64,000 nucleotides of DNA, taken from assembly GCF_016881065.1 (NCBI RefSeq), contig NZ_WXYN01000008.1, positions 7,381 through 71,380 on the forward strand, given 5' to 3'. Shown here in pieces: positions 34,721 to 43,841 of this stretch. Position numbers and translations under genes: made by a program. Every line of letters starts with the position of its first letter. Within the stretch, counting starts at the first letter, position 1. The notes under the pieces are model-generated. The model made no database searches. It had not been told where the DNA came from and saw only the letters and a list, made by a program, of their open reading frames with translations. The stretch is from Planococcus soli. Lineage in GTDB: Bacteria; Bacillota; Bacilli; Bacillales_A; Planococcaceae.

Positions 34721-34958
34721 ACAGCTTAAGGAATTTCTTGCGTTTTTTTGGGTATAAAATTACAATAAAAGCAAAAAAACTTGCTACGAGAATTGAAAAA
34801 ATAAAAAGAGCTGATGATAAAAGGAGGGCAAGAACAAATAGAAGGAAATAGGAAAGGAGTAAAGCTTGTTTAAAAGAGTCTACAGGCAGGTTTCCAGTTT
34901 CGCCTTCGTGAAAACTTCTTAGATAAAATGACGCAGCTGTCCGGATGAAAAAGATCAT
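34719..34958 (-). CDS. Small membrane protein, unknown
   Basis: A 79-aa protein with one long or two adjacent membrane helices (LLLSYFLLFVLALLLSSALFIFSILVASFFAFIVILY) and a basic C terminus (PKKRKKFLKL). Only a weak site (AAAGTGAT) precedes the ATG at 34958. The convergent terminator fits a real gene, but no family is recognised. Confidence 0.45.
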   Translation of the reverse strand: MIFFIRTAASFYLRSFHEGETGNLPVDSFKQALLLSYFLLFVLALLLSSALFIFSILVASFFAFIVILYPKKRKKFLKL

Positions 34959-35050
34959 ATCACTTTCTGAATGCCAGGCACTCTCGCTTTAATGTAACGG
35001 GTGAAAACAAGTCTTTCGGAAATCTATTCAGGTCAGAGGAGTGGGTTTTG

Positions 35051-35794
35051 ATGAAGAAATATTTGGCAGAGTTTATCGGCACCTTTATTTTGGTGTTTTT
35101 AGGTACGGGCGCAGCAGTTGTTTTGGGAGGATATACAGGAGGGACAGACACAGGATTTCTCGGCGTGTTGGCCATTGCATTTGCTTTTGGCCTATCAATT
35201 GTAGCGGGTGCGTATGCCATCGGCCACATTTCAGGGTGCCATGTCAATCCGGCAGTTTCACTGGCTGTGCTGATGTCCGGCAATCTAACTATTAAAGAGT
35301 TTGGTGGGTATGTAGCCGCGCAAGTGTTAGGGGCATTGGCCGGAAGTTCGGTTCTTGCTTTTGTCAACGCCAATTCGACGAGCTTGGAAGGATTTGGTGC
35401 AAATGGTTATGGAGAGTTGAGTGCAGTGGGATTAAATCTGACAGGAGCGCTTGTCGTTGAAGTAATCCTTACATTCATCTTTGTCCTGGCCATTCTTGGT
35501 GTGACTTCAAGCAGGGCAACTTCTCACATGGGAGGAATTGTCATCGGCTTAACATTGACATTGGTTCACATTATCGGCATCCCGCTGACCGGCACTTCGG
35601 TAAATCCGGCGAGAAGTTTGGCTCCGGCTATTTTTGCTGGCAGTGATGCACTCGCTCAAGTCTGGGTATTCATTGTCGCTCCTTTGATCGGAGCAGCTCT
35701 GGCAGCCCTTGTTTTTAAATCGTTCTTTGTTGTAAAAGAAGAAACAGGAATCGAAGTAGCTGGAGAGTCCGATATGGACAGAGCCGGAAAATAA
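35051..35794 (+). CDS. Aquaporin (MIP family)
   Basis: A 247-aa six-helix channel with both NPA boxes (GCHVNPAVSLA and SVNPARSLAPAIF) and a LAEFIGTFILVFLGTGAAV opening, closest in pattern to AqpZ water channels rather than glycerol facilitators. ATG at 35051 with GAGGAG upstream. Stands alone with its own terminator. Confidence 0.92.
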   Translation: MKKYLAEFIGTFILVFLGTGAAVVLGGYTGGTDTGFLGVLAIAFAFGLSIVAGAYAIGHISGCHVNPAVSLAVLMSGNLTIKEFGGYVAAQVLGALAGSSVLAFVNANSTSLEGFGANGYGELSAVGLNLTGALVVEVILTFIFVLAILGVTSSRATSHMGGIVIGLTLTLVHIIGIPLTGTSVNPARSLAPAIFAGSDALAQVWVFIVAPLIGAALAALVFKSFFVVKEETGIEVAGESDMDRAGK

Positions 35795-35800
35795 CTAAAA

Positions 35801-35835
35801 GACTGCTTCCCATTAAAATGGGGGGCAGTTTTTTT
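35801..35835 (+). terminator. Terminator after aquaporin
   Basis: ACTGC..CCCAT - TAAA - ATGGG..GCAGT with a T7 tail. Confidence 0.85.
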
Positions 35836-35959
35836 CTTTGGCCACAGGTTGTATTAGTCCGTGAAGACTTATTTTAATTTTTGTTTACTTTGTTCTTATG
35901 AAAGAATATAAGAATAAAAATAGAAAAACCCTAATTAACAAACTATTCTGTATTCTCTA

Positions 35960-35988
35960 TTGCTTTCCATTGAAAGCGCTTTTATAAT
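35960..35988 (+). promoter_or_regulatory. PTS promoter with overlapping cre
   Basis: TTGCTT (35960-35965), 17 bp, TATAAT (35983-35988). TGAAAGCGCTTTTA (35971-35984) is a near-perfect cre that overlaps the -10, so CcpA should shut off this PTS in preferred sugars. The leader 35989-36125 shows nothing else. Confidence 0.75.
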
Positions 35989-36139
35989 GAAGTTAATATC
36001 AAATGTGCTGAATAAGAACATATGTAAAAGCTAAGACTTTCCAACTCCCAGACACTGAATGCCATCATTGCCCTACATATGCCGAGCTGCCGCTTTTTGT
36101 CGAAACAGCACAAAAGAGACCAGGAAAGGAGAGTGGCTA

Positions 36140-36589
36140 ATGAGAATAGAAGAAGAGCTGGCGATTATAGAACTGGAAGCAGATTCAAAAGAACAAGTTT
36201 TGCAGCTGTTGGGAAGCCGACTAATCGACCAAGGCTATGTCAAGGAAGGCTTTATCGAGAGCATACTCAAAAGAGAAGTGGCCTATCCGACGGGGTTGCC
36301 GACTGAGCCCTATGGTGTGGCGATTCCGCATACCGATGGCGACATGGTGCATCGATCAACTGTCGCTTTTGCCAGCTTGAAGAACCCCGTGCAGTTTCTG
36401 ATGATGGGAACAGACGACAAGCTGGTGGATGTGCAGCTGATTTTTATGCTCGCGTTAAAGAATCCGGATGACCAACTTGAAATGCTGCAGAAGTTAATGG
36501 GACTGATCCAGGACCCGGAAATGGTCTCGAAGCTGGTCCGGATCGAAAGTGTTGGAGCACTGAATGAGTTAGTAGCAGGCAAAGTATAA
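36140..36589 (+). CDS. PTS EIIA component, galactitol type
   Basis: A 149-aa cytoplasmic EIIA of the PTS_EIIA_2 (fructose/mannitol/galactitol) fold; the phosphorylated histidine is H64 in GVAIPHTDGD. AAAGGAGAG precedes the ATG at 36140. First gene of the EIIA-EIIC-EIIB operon. Confidence 0.92.
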   Translation: MRIEEELAIIELEADSKEQVLQLLGSRLIDQGYVKEGFIESILKREVAYPTGLPTEPYGVAIPHTDGDMVHRSTVAFASLKNPVQFLMMGTDDKLVDVQLIFMLALKNPDDQLEMLQKLMGLIQDPEMVSKLVRIESVGALNELVAGKV

Positions 36590-36659
36590 AATCACTGAAA
36601 AACCGCTTGAATAGCCCTTTTCTTTCGATAAATACAACAAAAATCGAGGAGTGAAGTTG

Positions 36660-38021
36660 ATGGGATTCCTGCAATGGTTTGTAGATCTTGGTGCTTCTGT
36701 TTTGCTTCCAATTTTAATTTTTATCTTTGCACTGGTACTGGGCACCAAACCGGGCAAAGCACTTCGGGCCGGCATCATTGTCGGGATTGGGTTTGTCGGG
36801 ATCAACCTGGTCATCGGGTTGCTGGTTTCGAGCTTGGGACCAGCCGCTCAGTCGATGGTCGATAATTTCGGATTTGAGTTAAACACCATCGACGTAGGCT
36901 GGCCAGCTGCTTCTGCAATTTCTTACGGCACGTCTTTGGGGAGTTTGGCCATTCCGCTGGGAGTTGGTGTCAATTTACTGTTGCTGACTTTTGGCTTGAC
37001 CAAAACGCTGAACGTCGACATTTGGAATTTTTGGCACGTGGCATTCACCGGCTCCTTGGTCTACGCATTGACTTCGGATTTTTGGCTGGGGGTCTTGACC
37101 ATCATTGTTCACTTGCTGCTACTTTATTTGATGGCAGACGTCTTGGCCAAGCATATCGAGAAATTTTACGGGTTCCAGAACATCACCTTTCCACATGGAA
37201 CTTCGGCGCCGTCCGCTTTTGTGGCGATGCCGATGAACTGGGTTTTTGACCGGATTCCAGGATTCAACAAGCTGGAAGCCGATCCGGAATCGATCCAAAA
37301 AAGACTGGGGATTTTGGGCGACTCCACCATCATTGGCGTATTGATCGGGATCCTGATCGGGGTGTTGGCAGGATACGACATCCCAGGCATCCTGCAACTG
37401 TCTATTCAGACTGGTGCCGTCATGGTTCTGCTTCCAAGAATGGTTGCCTTGTTGATGGAAGGGTTGATACCGGTTTCGGAGGCGGCTGGCGAGTTTGTCA
37501 AAAAACGTTTCCCGGGAAGAGACCTCTACATCGGCATGGACAGCGCTTTGGCGATTGGCCATCCGGCTGTGCTGTCTTCCGCGTTGCTGATAGTGCCGAT
37601 CACCATTTTTATGGCCGTCCTGCTGCCGGGAAATTCCGTTCTGCCGTTTGCAGACCTTGCCTCCATCCCCTTCCTGATCTGCTTAATGGTACCGATATTC
37701 AGAGGGAATATCATCCGGACGGTAATTGGCGGATCGATTTATATCGGCGTTGGTTTCTATATCGCTACATGGATTGCGCCCCTCTTTACGGACGCTGCCA
37801 TTGCATCGAATTTCGAGATGGGCGAGAACACCAGTATTTCGTCCTTGATCGATGGAGCGGTTTGGACAACTTTTATCTTTGTTTGGATTCCTAAAATTCT
37901 CAGCTGGTACGGCATGATAGGGTTGGGGTTATTGATCTTGTTCGGACTGATTTACCAGAATAAAATCAAGCCGAAACGCCAGAAACAGACAGCAACAGGA
38001 GAGGGAGAGGACATTAAATGA
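36660..38021 (+). CDS. PTS EIIC component, galactitol type
   Basis: A 453-aa membrane transporter of the Gat family (about 10-12 helices; GWPAASAISYGTSLGSLAIPLGVGVN and the late LFTDAAIASNF are typical). ATG at 36660 with GAGGAG upstream; a GTG at 36651 falls in that site. Specificity is not readable from sequence; the adjacent phospho-beta-glycosidase makes a beta-galactoside or beta-glucoside as likely as galactitol. Confidence 0.92.
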   Translation: MGFLQWFVDLGASVLLPILIFIFALVLGTKPGKALRAGIIVGIGFVGINLVIGLLVSSLGPAAQSMVDNFGFELNTIDVGWPAASAISYGTSLGSLAIPLGVGVNLLLLTFGLTKTLNVDIWNFWHVAFTGSLVYALTSDFWLGVLTIIVHLLLLYLMADVLAKHIEKFYGFQNITFPHGTSAPSAFVAMPMNWVFDRIPGFNKLEADPESIQKRLGILGDSTIIGVLIGILIGVLAGYDIPGILQLSIQTGAVMVLLPRMVALLMEGLIPVSEAAGEFVKKRFPGRDLYIGMDSALAIGHPAVLSSALLIVPITIFMAVLLPGNSVLPFADLASIPFLICLMVPIFRGNIIRTVIGGSIYIGVGFYIATWIAPLFTDAAIASNFEMGENTSISSLIDGAVWTTFIFVWIPKILSWYGMIGLGLLILFGLIYQNKIKPKRQKQTATGEGEDIK

Positions 38022-38305
38022 AAAAATTATTGATTATGTGCGGCACAGGCATTGCCACTTCGACTGTGGTCAAAGGAAAAGTCGAACAATGGCTGAAAGA
38101 TAATAACTTGAGCCAGGAAGTGAAAATTTACCAGTCGAAAGTCAGTGATGAAATCGGCCGGATTGACGAATACGATGTTGTGCTGTCGACCACTTTGGTG
38201 CCGAATAACATAAAAGACAAAGTGATTGATGGAGTGCCGCTGTTGACTGGCATCGGCGTTGATGCCATGTATGAGAAAGTGCTGGCGGAAATCAAACGCG
38301 AGTAA
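38018..38305 (+). CDS. PTS EIIB component, galactitol type
   Basis: A 95-aa EIIB with the phosphorylated cysteine C8 in the loop MCGTGIATSTV. It overlaps EIIC by ATGA. It passes phosphate from EIIA to the sugar bound in EIIC. Confidence 0.93.
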   Translation: MKKLLIMCGTGIATSTVVKGKVEQWLKDNNLSQEVKIYQSKVSDEIGRIDEYDVVLSTTLVPNNIKDKVIDGVPLLTGIGVDAMYEKVLAEIKRE

Positions 38306-38324
38306 CGAATAGTGCTCAAAAGAA

Positions 38325-38372
38325 AAACCAGCCGTTTGTGAAATCAATCGATTTCACAAACGGCTGGTTTTA
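38325..38372. terminator. Bidirectional terminator between PTS and GH1 genes
   Basis: A 20-bp near-perfect stem around AAACCAGCCGTTTGTGAAATC with A-rich and T-rich flanks, between convergent genes. Confidence 0.9.
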
Positions 38373-38381
38373 TTATTGGTT

Positions 38382-39812
38382 TTATAGATCTTCTCCACGT
38401 GTCTCAATCACTTTTTTGTACCAGTGAAACGACAGCTTTTTCTTGCGGTTCAGTCCATCCTTATGGTCGACATAAATAAAGCCATATTGCTTTTTATAGC
38501 CGTTTAGCCAGCTCAGCAAATCGATAGCCGACCAGGCATAATAGCCTTTCAGGTTGATGCCTTGGCTTATGGCGAGTTTGATGACTTTTAAATGTTCTTC
38601 AATGTATTTAATGCGCGGAACATCGACGATTTCGCCGTCGATGATCGGGTCTTCATCGCCGAGCCCATTTTCAGTAACATACATTTTGATGTCGCCGTAA
38701 CGCGCTTTTAACATATGCAGTCCATCCAAAAATCCTTGAGGCGAGATTTCCCAGCCCCATTTGGTATAAGTTTTATCATCCATTTTGACGGTCCGGTAGT
38801 AGCCGTCAAAAGAAGGGCTGCCGGGTACCAGTGTGGAGCTTTCTCTTGAATGCTCTATGGACGAAACCGCTTCGAAGTTTTTTTCCACACGGACCGGCTG
38901 GTAATAGTTGAGGCCGATAAAATCATTGTTGTCGGCATTTCTTCTCAAGGTGTCCAGCTCTTCGTCGGTCCAGTCGGGTGTCCAGCCTTTTTCCTCCAGC
39001 TGCTTGACGACGTACGGCGGGTATTCTCCTTTTAAAATCGGATCGTAATACCAGAACGTTTCATATTCATTGGCGTGCTGGGCAGCTTCTAAATTGCTTT
39101 CGTTGCCGTCGACGCTGTAAGCCGGAAGGAATACATGGGTAATGCCGATTTCACCGTATTGCTTAAGCTTCTTATAAGCTTCGACAGCCTTGGCATGCGC
39201 GTAGAAAACATTATGCGTGGCTTGGAAGTATTTCTTTTCATTGTTCTGGATGCCGGGTGGATGAGCGCCTTTTAAATAGCCCAATCCACAGAACATGACG
39301 GTTTCATTGAACGTGATCCAATGCTTGACACGGTCGCCGAACGATTGGAAACAGATTTTCGCATATTTGACGAATGCTTCGGCTGTCCGCTTGCTGGTCC
39401 AGCCGCCATCTTCTTCCAGTGCCAGCGGCAAATCCCAGTGATATAATGTAACAAAAGGAACGATGCCGTATTTCAGGCATTCGTCGATCAGGTTGTTGTA
39501 AAATTCCAGGCCTTTTTCATTCACTTCGCCATCACCGTCAGGCAAAATGCGCGCCCATGAAACGGAAAAACGGTACGATTCAAGGCCCATCTCAGCCATT
39601 AATCGGACATCTTCCTTGTAGCGGTGGTAATGATCGACGGCGATGTCGCCATTTGTTCCTTCAAAAGTTTTACCGGGAATCTTGGAAAAGACGTCCCAGT
39701 TAGTAGGGCCTTTGCCGTCCTCATTGGCGGCACCTTCTACTTGGTAGGAAGCAGAAGCTGCGCCGAACAAAAAGTCATGCGGAAATTTAGTTTGAATCTC
39801 GTTATTTTTCAT
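38382..39812 (-). CDS. GH1 6-phospho-beta-glycosidase
   Basis: A 476-aa family 1 glycoside hydrolase. The acid/base is E170 in TFNET and the nucleophile E381 in YVTENG. The segment SWLNGYKKQYGFIYVD has Ser, Lys and Tyr in the S-x6-K-x-Y spacing that binds the 6-phosphate in LacG-type enzymes, so it should hydrolyse sugars phosphorylated during PTS uptake. TFNET differs from the common TFNEP. ATG at 39812 with GGAGGTTG upstream. It is convergent with the galactitol-type PTS, its likely supplier. Confidence 0.92.
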   Translation of the reverse strand: MKNNEIQTKFPHDFLFGAASASYQVEGAANEDGKGPTNWDVFSKIPGKTFEGTNGDIAVDHYHRYKEDVRLMAEMGLESYRFSVSWARILPDGDGEVNEKGLEFYNNLIDECLKYGIVPFVTLYHWDLPLALEEDGGWTSKRTAEAFVKYAKICFQSFGDRVKHWITFNETVMFCGLGYLKGAHPPGIQNNEKKYFQATHNVFYAHAKAVEAYKKLKQYGEIGITHVFLPAYSVDGNESNLEAAQHANEYETFWYYDPILKGEYPPYVVKQLEEKGWTPDWTDEELDTLRRNADNNDFIGLNYYQPVRVEKNFEAVSSIEHSRESSTLVPGSPSFDGYYRTVKMDDKTYTKWGWEISPQGFLDGLHMLKARYGDIKMYVTENGLGDEDPIIDGEIVDVPRIKYIEEHLKVIKLAISQGINLKGYYAWSAIDLLSWLNGYKKQYGFIYVDHKDGLNRKKKLSFHWYKKVIETRGEDL

Positions 39813-40070
39813 GTTGCACAACCTCCATCTGCATTTGCTACTTTACAGTATAGCAGGCGAGTGCCGGGAGACATATCCCATAACATGAACGAATAGTGAG
39901 CAGGATGATTCAGAGTGGTTATTGGGTGATAAGGTTCAAGATAAGAGACTAAACGATTTTTATTTGCTTCTTTAGACACAGAAAAGACAAAAAGAATTGA
40001 TTAGAAGGTATGAAAAGGGGAATACTGAAGAAAATGAAGCTTTTGTCATTTAAGGCGGAGGTAAAAAGAA

Positions 40071-40283
40071 ATGAAGAATGTAGAAGAAGCAAAGCGGTTG
40101 CTTATTGCCGAGAAACTCAAGCATTACAACGAACGTTTGGCAGACATGGAGCGCGATTTGCAGTTTTTTTATGAAGAGTCAAAAGATGATAAAGAGTCTC
40201 TGGAAATTATTGTGGACCTGCAGGATAAGGTCAAGCAATTAAAAGCTATAAAGAATAGGGAAAACCACGAGACAGTCATATAA
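40071..40283 (+). CDS. Hypothetical small coiled-coil protein
   Basis: A 70-aa charged helical protein after GGCGGAGG. No domain recognised. Its stop codon lies in the loop of the terminator that follows. Confidence 0.6.
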   Translation: MKNVEEAKRLLIAEKLKHYNERLADMERDLQFFYEESKDDKESLEIIVDLQDKVKQLKAIKNRENHETVI

Positions 40284-40295
40284 GCTGTCTTTTTT
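40270..40295 (+). terminator. Terminator overlapping the preceding stop codon
   Basis: AGACAG ... CTGTCT with T6. Confidence 0.75.
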
Positions 40296-40400
40296 GCAGT
40301 TTATTTGCAAGCCTGATGGACTCGAAAATATGTGCTATTATTAGAATTGGATTTAATGTGGATAGACATCAATATGGGAAGTCAACAGGAGGCAAATAGA

Positions 40401-40919
40401 ATGGATAACAATGATTTATTGATCCGGCTGCGCTATGCGCTGGACATAAAAAACAAAGATATGGTCGAGATTTTCAAGCTGGGCGGCGTGGAACTGAGCA
40501 AAGAAGAAGTGCTGAAAGTGCTGACGAAAACGCCGGAAAGCGACGAAGAAGACGATAACAGCATCTGGGCTGAGCCGGTTAACGAAGACTACATCAAAGC
40601 GGACGACCATTTGTTTGAGTCGTTTTTGAATGGCCTGATCATTTTCAAAAGAGGCCGTCAGGAGCCTAAACCCGGGCAGCCTGAGATTCCAGCCTTGACG
40701 AACGAACGCTCAAACAACCTGCTGTTGAAAAAGGTGAAAATCGCTTTGCAGCTGAACAGTGAAGATGTCCTGGAAATTTGGGATTTAGCCGGCGTTACCG
40801 TAACAAGAGGGGAACTTGGCGCATTGCTGCGAAAAGTGGGCCACAAAAATTACAAAGAATGCGGCGATCGCTACGCGCGCAACTTCCTTAAAGGACTGGC
40901 GATCAAATACAGAAAATAA
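40401..40919 (+). CDS. yehS: DUF1456 protein (YehS-like)
   Basis: A 172-aa protein made of two DUF1456 repeats: NNDLLIRLRYALDIKNKDMVEIFKLGGVELSKEEV and, from about residue 100, NNLLLKKVKIALQLNSEDVLEIWDLAGVTVTRGEL. Function is unknown. AGGAGG precedes the ATG at 40401. Confidence 0.9.
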   Translation: MDNNDLLIRLRYALDIKNKDMVEIFKLGGVELSKEEVLKVLTKTPESDEEDDNSIWAEPVNEDYIKADDHLFESFLNGLIIFKRGRQEPKPGQPEIPALTNERSNNLLLKKVKIALQLNSEDVLEIWDLAGVTVTRGELGALLRKVGHKNYKECGDRYARNFLKGLAIKYRK

Positions 40920-40922
40920 AAG

Positions 40923-40970
40923 AGCGGTTCCACCTGTCGGATTGATCGGCAAGTGGACCTGCTTTTTTTG
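40923..40970 (+). terminator. Terminator after yehS
   Basis: A long imperfect stem built on CCAC/GTGG and AGCGG/CTGCT with T7. Confidence 0.8.
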
Positions 40971-41025
40971 TGCAAAAAAGTTATAGAAAGTTGAAAAAAT
41001 ACAGATAATGTTAAAAGAGTGCTAG

Positions 41026-41039
41026 TGATAGCGCTTTCA
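41026..41039 (+). promoter_or_regulatory. cre upstream of the sugar ABC operon
   Basis: TGATAGCGCTTTCA fits the cre consensus. A possible -10, TATACT, lies at 41057-41062, so the site would overlap the -35 region and place the operon under CcpA. Confidence 0.75.
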
Positions 41040-41101
41040 TTAATGAAAACTGAATTTATACTAAAGTAGTACTTAATTTATTCAAAGGGAGAGGGAAAAA
41101 A

Positions 41102-42223
41102 ATGAGAAAGAGTTTAAAAAGTGTTCTGTTTCTGATGATGCTTGTGGTATTTGCCCTAGTAGCTGCCGGATGTAATAGCGACGCCAGTGGAGGAGGATCT
41201 TCGTCAGCTGTCGACGTAGGAATTGTATTGCCGACCAAGGACGAGCCAAGATGGGTTCAGGATGAACAGCGCTTTAAAGATGCATTGGCAGATTCAGATT
41301 ATTCGACCGAAATTCTATTCAGCCAAGGATCTTCAGCAAAAGAAAAAGAAAATGTTGAAGCTTTGTTGAACAAAGGCATCAAGGTCCTGATCATTACTCC
41401 TCACGATGGGCCAGCAGCTGCAGCAGCAGTGGAAGCGGCAAAAGCAGAAGATGTGACCATCATTGCCTACGATCGTTTGATCACAGACACGGATGCAGTC
41501 GATTATTACGTGACATTTGACAGTTTGGCAGTGGGAGCGGCTCAGGCACAGTACCTGGTCGACAATGCTGAAGGCACGGATATTCCTCTTTACTTGTATG
41601 CAGGAGCTTCTTCAGATAACAATGCCTTCCTGTTCTTCCAGGGAGCATGGGAAGTGCTTCAGCCGAAAATCGCGGATGGCACGTTTAAAGTAGCCAACTC
41701 CAGCGAAGCGGAAGCATTAAAAGATACGAAAGAACTTTCACGTGAGCAATTGAGCCAAATCATCGGCCAGGTTACGACCAACTGGGACCCGAATGAATCC
41801 AAAAACAAAGCACAAACACATTTGACTTCTGTAGGGGATGACATGAAAGGCGATGTAGCAGTTCTTGCCCCGAATGATGGGACGGCTCGTTCGATCGCAG
41901 ATGTATTCGCTTCAGATGGTGCGGTATCCAGCTATTTGATTACTGGACAAGATGCAGAGAAAGCATCGATCCAGTACATCATTGACGAAAAGCAATCCAT
42001 GACGGTCTTTAAAGATGTTCGTTCATTGGTTACAGATGCAATGGGTATGGCAGTTGAAGTATTGGACGGCAATACACCTGAAACGACTGGAACTTATGAC
42101 AATGGATCGGTAGAAGTAAAAGCGAAACAGACACCGGTCATTGTTGTCGACCAGGAAAACGTTAAAGCTGAATTGATCGATTCCGAGTATTACGAAGCAA
42201 GTGAGTTTACAGGGCTAGAGTAA
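41102..42223 (+). CDS. chvE: Multiple-sugar-binding lipoprotein, ChvE-like
   Basis: A 373-aa periplasmic-type binding protein with a lipobox (VAAGC, Cys about residue 24) and the ChvE/xylose-binding pattern (VGIVLPTKDEPRWVQDEQRF, ITPHDGPAAAAAVEAAK, AYDRLI). It feeds the ATPase and permease downstream. AGGGAGAGGG precedes the ATG. ChvE-type importers take several aldoses such as xylose, arabinose, glucose and galactose. Confidence 0.92.
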   Translation: MRKSLKSVLFLMMLVVFALVAAGCNSDASGGGSSSAVDVGIVLPTKDEPRWVQDEQRFKDALADSDYSTEILFSQGSSAKEKENVEALLNKGIKVLIITPHDGPAAAAAVEAAKAEDVTIIAYDRLITDTDAVDYYVTFDSLAVGAAQAQYLVDNAEGTDIPLYLYAGASSDNNAFLFFQGAWEVLQPKIADGTFKVANSSEAEALKDTKELSREQLSQIIGQVTTNWDPNESKNKAQTHLTSVGDDMKGDVAVLAPNDGTARSIADVFASDGAVSSYLITGQDAEKASIQYIIDEKQSMTVFKDVRSLVTDAMGMAVEVLDGNTPETTGTYDNGSVEVKAKQTPVIVVDQENVKAELIDSEYYEASEFTGLE

Positions 42224-42233
42224 AAGTACGACG

Positions 42234-42278
42234 AAGCGGAAAAATAGTGATAGAACTTCTATCGCTGTTCTTCCGTTT
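42234..42278 (+). other. Stem-loop between binding protein and ATPase genes
   Basis: AAGCGGAA..ATAG..GATAG - AACTT - CTATC..CTGT..TTCCGTTT. There is no T run. Such hairpins stabilise the upstream message and give excess binding protein over transporter. Confidence 0.6.
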
Positions 42279-42308
42279 CACTCGTATTTAAAGCAGGGAG
42301 GCAATTGC

Positions 42309-43829
42309 ATGAATGATTATATTTTGGAAATGAACAATATCACCAAAGAGTTTCCAGGCGTAAAGGCCCTCTCCGATGTCAGCTTTAAAGTCGAAAAGGG
42401 AGAAATCCACTGCCTGATTGGTGAAAATGGAGCTGGAAAATCCACTTTGATGAAAGTTCTGAGTGGTGTTTACCCTTACGGAACATATAAAGGAGACATC
42501 GTTTTCGAAGGAGAGGTACAGCAGTTCAACGAAATCAATGACAGTGTCCGGGCCGGAATCGGCATCATCTACCAAGAGCTTGCCCTGTTCCCGGATTTGA
42601 CTGTATACGAAAACATTTTTGCGGGCAACGAAATCAAAAAAGGGCCTTTTGTCGACTGGAATGAAACCGTCGTTCAAGCGACTCGCATGCTGAAAAAAGT
42701 AAAACTGAATGTCACGCCGGAAACCTTGATCAAGGATCTCGGCGTCGGAAAACAGCAGCTGGTTGAAATCGCCAAAGCCCTCAGCAAAGACGTGAAACTG
42801 CTGATTCTCGATGAACCGACGGCTGCCTTGAACGAAAATGACAGCGAAAATTTATTGGATTTATTGAAGGAACTGAAAAGCCAGGGCATCAGCTGCATCA
42901 TGATTTCACATAAATTGAAAGAAGTGATTTCGATAGCTGACAAAGCCACGGTGCTGCGGGATGGCAAGACGATCTGCACGCTGGATGCGCAAAAAGGTGA
43001 AATCACTGAAAGCATCATCATCAAAAATATGGTCGGCCGTGAAATTGAAGACATCTATCCGAAACGGCCGGACAAGAAAATCGGCGAAACGGTGTTAAAG
43101 CTGACAGATTGGTCTGCCTACGACACGCAACTGGGCCGAAAAGTGGCAAAGAACATCAACCTGGAAGTGAAAAAAGGAGAAATCGTTGGCATTGCAGGTC
43201 TCATGGGATCTGGCCGGACAGAGCTGGCACTCAGCATCTTCGGCAATCCTAAAAACTACAAGCTCGCAGGAGAGCTGGAAGTACACGGGGAAAAGAAAAA
43301 CTTCAAGCACACCAGCGATGCCATCAAAGCGGGCATTGCCTATGTGACGGAAGACCGCAAAGGCGACGGCCTGTTTCTGATACAGGACATCAAAATCAAT
43401 GTCTCGGCTGCCCACATGAAAGGCATTTCCAAAAAAGGCATCCTGAACTTGAACGAAGAAGTGAAAGTCGGAACAGATTATAAAAAATCGCTCAACATCA
43501 AAGCCAGCTCACTTGAACAAGTTGTCGGCAAATTGAGCGGCGGAAACCAGCAGAAAGTCTCGCTCGGCAAATGGCTGTTCACAGGACCGAGAATTCTCAT
43601 CCTCGATGAACCCACCCGCGGGATTGATGTTGGAGCAAAATTCGAAATCTATACCATCATGAACGAACTGATCAAAGAAGGGCTCAGCATCATCATGATT
43701 TCCTCGGAACTTGGCGAGATTATGGGGATGAGCGACCGCATCTACGTCATGGCTGAAGGTGCGGTAAAAGGCGAATTGGCAATTGAAGAAACGACTCAAG
43801 AGACCATTATGGAGCTCGCGACGCAATAG
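42309..43829 (+). CDS. mmsA: Multiple-monosaccharide ABC ATPase
   Basis: A 506-aa protein with two ABC domains. The first has Walker A GENGAGKST and Walker B LLILDEPTAAL; the second has a degenerate Walker A (GLMGSGRTE) but a good LSGGNQQKV signature, as normal for MglA/GguA-type sugar ATPases. CAGGGAGG precedes the ATG. Confidence 0.94.
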   Translation: MNDYILEMNNITKEFPGVKALSDVSFKVEKGEIHCLIGENGAGKSTLMKVLSGVYPYGTYKGDIVFEGEVQQFNEINDSVRAGIGIIYQELALFPDLTVYENIFAGNEIKKGPFVDWNETVVQATRMLKKVKLNVTPETLIKDLGVGKQQLVEIAKALSKDVKLLILDEPTAALNENDSENLLDLLKELKSQGISCIMISHKLKEVISIADKATVLRDGKTICTLDAQKGEITESIIIKNMVGREIEDIYPKRPDKKIGETVLKLTDWSAYDTQLGRKVAKNINLEVKKGEIVGIAGLMGSGRTELALSIFGNPKNYKLAGELEVHGEKKNFKHTSDAIKAGIAYVTEDRKGDGLFLIQDIKINVSAAHMKGISKKGILNLNEEVKVGTDYKKSLNIKASSLEQVVGKLSGGNQQKVSLGKWLFTGPRILILDEPTRGIDVGAKFEIYTIMNELIKEGLSIIMISSELGEIMGMSDRIYVMAEGAVKGELAIEETTQETIMELATQ

Positions 43830-43841
43830 GAGGCAGTCACA

